Source: an uncultured bacterium
GTDB lineage: Bacteria > Bacillota > Clostridia > Lachnospirales > Lachnospiraceae
DNA: 24,306 bases
NCBI GenBank assembly: GCA_946061355.1
Contig: CAMGRE010000010.1
Span: forward strand, 1-24,306
Reading direction: 5' to 3'
Shown: positions 23,462-24,306 of the stretch, in pieces
Layout: the number at the start of each line of letters is the position of its first letter
How positions within the stretch are numbered: position 1 is the stretch's first letter
The notes under the pieces: model-generated
Database searches by the model: none
Seen by the model: only the letters and a program-made list of their open reading frames with translations
Told to the model about the DNA's origin: nothing
Translations under genes and position numbers: made by a program

Positions 23462-24306
23462 ATGAGAGAGGAAAGAGTGGATCCGGAGCAGAGACAGTCC
23501 AGAAAGAGAAAATGCCTTGCTGTTCTTGTGGGAATCCTTGCTATTGTAGTCGGTGTGGGTGTGCTGACAGAATGTATCAGGGTATGCACCAAAAAGGATT
23601 CTGCCAGATATATGAGTGATCTGATCCACCGGGATCTGAAACCGGATATTTTGTTTGTAGGCAGCAGTCAGGTTACGGCAGGTATTTTGCCGATGGAACT
23701 CTGGCAGAAATACGGATACACGTCATACGTGCTTCATGCAAATAATAACGGGATTGCCAGAAGCAGGGCGATGCTTCTCCTGGCGCTGCAGTACAGTGAT
23801 CCCAAGGTGGTCGTCCTGAGTACAGACCAATACTGGGAAGAATCCGCCATGGAAAAGCAGGTTGCATCCTACCATGAATATGCAGATGCGTTCCCACTCA
23901 CAAAGGCCAAAATAGACAGTACGTTTGGGTGGGTGGAGGATCCCATGCAGAGGGCTGAGATCCTGTTTCCGTTTCTGATCTATCACAATCGCTGGCAGGA
24001 AGTGAGCCGGGAAGATTTTGACACATCAGGATCTGTCCTGAAAGGAGGAACGCTTGGGTATGGCGTTGAGCCGATAGAATTTCAGGATGCTCCGGACACG
24101 GATGAAGCGGTGATGCCGGAAAACGGAGAGAAGAATCTGGCAGAGATTGAAGCATTTATCCGGGAATGTCAGAGCAGAGATATTGAAGTCATGCTTCTGA
24201 CTTTGCCGATGGGACTCAGCACAAAAAGACAGAGCTACTTATATGAGCTGAATGGGCTGGCTGACCAATACGGGATTCCGTATCTGAATCTGGTGGAGGA
24301 TCACAG
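23462..24306 (+). CDS. Membrane-anchored SGNH/DltD-AlgJ-like protein, cut off by window end
   Basis: An open frame of at least 281 codons runs off the right edge; no stop is seen. The N-terminus has a basic stretch (RQSRKRK), one hydrophobic segment at about residues 18-36 (LAVLVGILAIVVGVGVL), then an extracytoplasmic domain. ILFVGSSQVTAGILP (about 63-78) fits the first block of SGNH/GDSL-like hydrolases with a Ser after Gly, as in DltD and AlgJ/AlgX-like O-acyl transfer partners. VVVLSTDQYW and VMLLTLPMGLS are later core strands. The Asp/His of the triad should lie beyond the edge. It probably modifies the glycan outside the membrane, perhaps by O-acylation, but a pure hydrolase is possible. 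AGGGGAG precedes the start. Confidence 0.6.
   Translation, partial: MREERVDPEQRQSRKRKCLAVLVGILAIVVGVGVLTECIRVCTKKDSARYMSDLIHRDLKPDILFVGSSQVTAGILPMELWQKYGYTSYVLHANNNGIARSRAMLLLALQYSDPKVVVLSTDQYWEESAMEKQVASYHEYADAFPLTKAKIDSTFGWVEDPMQRAEILFPFLIYHNRWQEVSREDFDTSGSVLKGGTLGYGVEPIEFQDAPDTDEAVMPENGEKNLAEIEAFIRECQSRDIEVMLLTLPMGLSTKRQSYLYELNGLADQYGIPYLNLVEDH

Noticed and set aside
1..24306. CRISPR arrays, insertion sequences, tRNA or rRNA genes, prophage parts
   Set aside because: None of the expected repeats, transposase motifs or RNA gene signatures were seen on either strand by reading; the region is almost wholly glycan genes.

Overview
The window is a tightly packed polysaccharide or protein-glycan biosynthesis locus. 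All 22 genes lie on the + strand, and most neighbours overlap by 4 bp (ATGA) or are separated by fewer than 60 bp. Strong AGGAGG-type ribosome sites, roughly balanced base composition and the protein families suggest a Firmicute of the class Clostridia, probably Lachnospiraceae-like. This assignment is inference: there is no rRNA or other taxonomic marker. No tRNA, rRNA, CRISPR array or insertion sequence was seen, and no stretch longer than about 160 bp lacks a gene.

Layout. (A) 16-7270, glycan assembly: a PIG-L/LmbE-type protein whose catalytic Asp pair is Asn-Asn, a multi-pass GT-C-like membrane protein, a WbpP-type UDP-HexNAc 4-epimerase, three GT4 glycosyltransferases (the last two are tandem paralogues) and a stand-alone GINT1_N-like propeller protein. 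(B) 7325-12371, modification and export: a FemAB/GNAT-like acyltransferase, a DUF2334-type polysaccharide deacetylase, a PglK/MsbA-like ABC flippase and a KpsC/KpsS-like (capsule_synth) putative transferase. (C) 12390-19699, a nonulosonic acid (sialic-acid-like) pathway: LegB dehydratase, PtmE-like CBS-nucleotidyltransferase, DegT aminotransferase, formyltransferase, intact PIG-L deacetylase, SpsF-type cytidylyltransferase, PseG/SpsG-type hydrolase and a divergent NeuB-family synthase with a SAF domain. (D) 19717-24306, tailoring and transfer: WbqC-family protein, GtrII-like membrane glycosyltransferase, MaoC hydratase, GNAT acyltransferase and the start of a membrane-anchored SGNH-like protein cut off by the window edge.

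How it may work together (inference). Block C looks like a route from a GDP-activated HexNAc to a CMP-activated nonulosonic acid. The acetyltransferase (LegH) and hydrolysing 2-epimerase (LegG/NeuC) of the known legionaminic route are absent. A formyltransferase translationally linked to a PIG-L deacetylase, and a PseG-type hydrolase, stand in their place. I infer an N-formylated, possibly deacetylated nonulosonate that may be new. The GT4 enzymes would build a lipid-linked oligosaccharide that the ABC protein flips, and block D would decorate it.

Transcription probably runs through most of the locus. A hairpin overlapping a stop codon followed by an extended -10 promoter (18534-18653) marks a likely new unit beginning at the synthase gene. 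A near-consensus cre (CcpA) site lies before the flippase, and several intercistronic hairpins punctuate the otherwise overlapping genes.
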